Positions 63,783 to 64,000 of a stretch of DNA of 64,000 nt are shown here, one piece after another. The position numbers were made by a program, and so were the translations under genes. Positions within the stretch are counted from its first letter, which is position 1. Each line of letters starts with the position of its first letter. The notes below the pieces were generated by a model that ran no database searches, was not told the DNA's origin, and saw only the letters and a program-made list of their open reading frames with translations. Source of the DNA: Halorubrum hochsteinianum (GTDB taxonomy: Archaea > Halobacteriota > Halobacteria > Halobacteriales > Haloferacaceae); the NCBI RefSeq assembly GCF_023702125.1, contig NZ_CP098415.1:62001-126000 (forward strand), given 5' to 3'.

Positions 63783-64000
63783 CTACTCGCCCTCGTAGAG
63801 GCGCTCGGCGGTGAGCTCCGGGAGGTCGGCCTCGCGGACCGCCTCGGCGACGCGGTCGATGTCGTACTCCACCCGGTGCGTCTCCACCGCGTCGACTCCC
63901 TCGTCGGTCGCGTCGAGGACCGCGTAGCCGGCGCGCGGGTCGCCGTCGCGCGGCTGGCCGACGCTGCCGGGGTTACAGACGAACCCACCCGCCACCCCGC
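63783..64000 (-). CDS. Metallophosphoesterase (YfcE/MJ0936-like), C-terminal part
   Basis: This partial frame continues past the window end. It reads GGFVCNPGSVGQPRDGDPRAGYAVLD, the Asn-Pro-Gly-Ser-Val-Gly metal-site region and product-end typical of small archaeal phosphodiesterases, then an acidic tail. Only about the last 70 residues are visible. Confidence 0.85.
   Translation of the reverse strand, partial: GVAGGFVCNPGSVGQPRDGDPRAGYAVLDATDEGVDAVETHRVEYDIDRVAEAVREADLPELTAERLYEGE

Overview
The window looks like a chromosomal segment of a halophilic archaeon of the class Halobacteria, and gene content and protein style suggest something close to Halorubrum. Coding DNA is GC-rich with G/C third positions, and proteins are acidic. 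Many genes have a TATA-like box about 26-29 bp before the start codon, as expected for leaderless haloarchaeal transcripts. Lipoproteins carry twin-arginine signals plus a lipobox. Other archaeal markers are fibrillarin with NOP5, membrane-anchored LonB, halocyanins, archaeal NadM, a TbsP-like regulator and a PilB/PilC pair.

Layout. 1-1.5 kb: end of a branched-chain amino acid region, with a LeuA-family gene that carries a frameshift and, after it, a promoter with a tiny Val/Ile-rich leader ORF whose stop codon lies in a perfect hairpin. 1.9-4.4 kb: an SsuABC/TauABC-type ABC importer. 5-7.2 kb: overlapping menA-menC (menaquinone). 7.2-13.7 kb: halocyanin, small haloarchaeal proteins, a long gene broken by a frameshift, a phosphotransferase, an aldo/keto reductase and a TbsP-like regulator. 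13.8-17.1 kb: a proline catabolism cluster (P5C dehydrogenase, HTH regulator, proline dehydrogenase) in which both enzyme promoters share a 10-bp element at the same distance from the start. 17.2-22.2 kb: branched-chain amino acid importer livJHMGF, with livJ interrupted by an in-frame TAG. 22.2-31.8 kb: kinase-like protein, acyl-CoA dehydrogenase, second halocyanin, a COX4-like subunit, TenA, an aldehyde dehydrogenase/zinc-ribbon regulator pair with two matching operators, and superoxide dismutase. 31.9-34.9 kb: pirin, two tandem IS6-family insertion sequences, and a membrane protein/XRE regulator pair under paired palindromes. 34.9-50.9 kb: fibrillarin-NOP5, CBS-ParB protein, LonB, NadM, a SAM hydrolase-like protein, a pilus ATPase and membrane platform, a Trm9-like methyltransferase, a chemotaxis transducer and a DoxX pair.

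51.1-59.4 kb is the accessory region. It is a low-GC integrated element of about 8.2 kb bounded by a perfect 50-bp repeat of the 3' part of tRNA-Gly(UCC). It holds a broken tyrosine integrase, small orphan genes, about 2 kb of AT-rich DNA with two strong hairpins, and one 1104-residue type IIG restriction-modification protein. Just beyond its right end are two further copies of the tRNA 3' end inside a 113-bp repeat, which suggests a reused integration site. 59.9-64 kb returns to core genes: a thioredoxin reductase-like flavoprotein, a small membrane protein, a prolyl oligopeptidase and the end of a phosphoesterase.

Four genes are disrupted (LeuA, the 8.5-10.6 kb gene, livJ and the integrase). 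Two of the frameshifts sit at short G/C runs, so sequencing error must be excluded before calling them biological. All functions are inferred from sequence alone; no database search or folding program was run.
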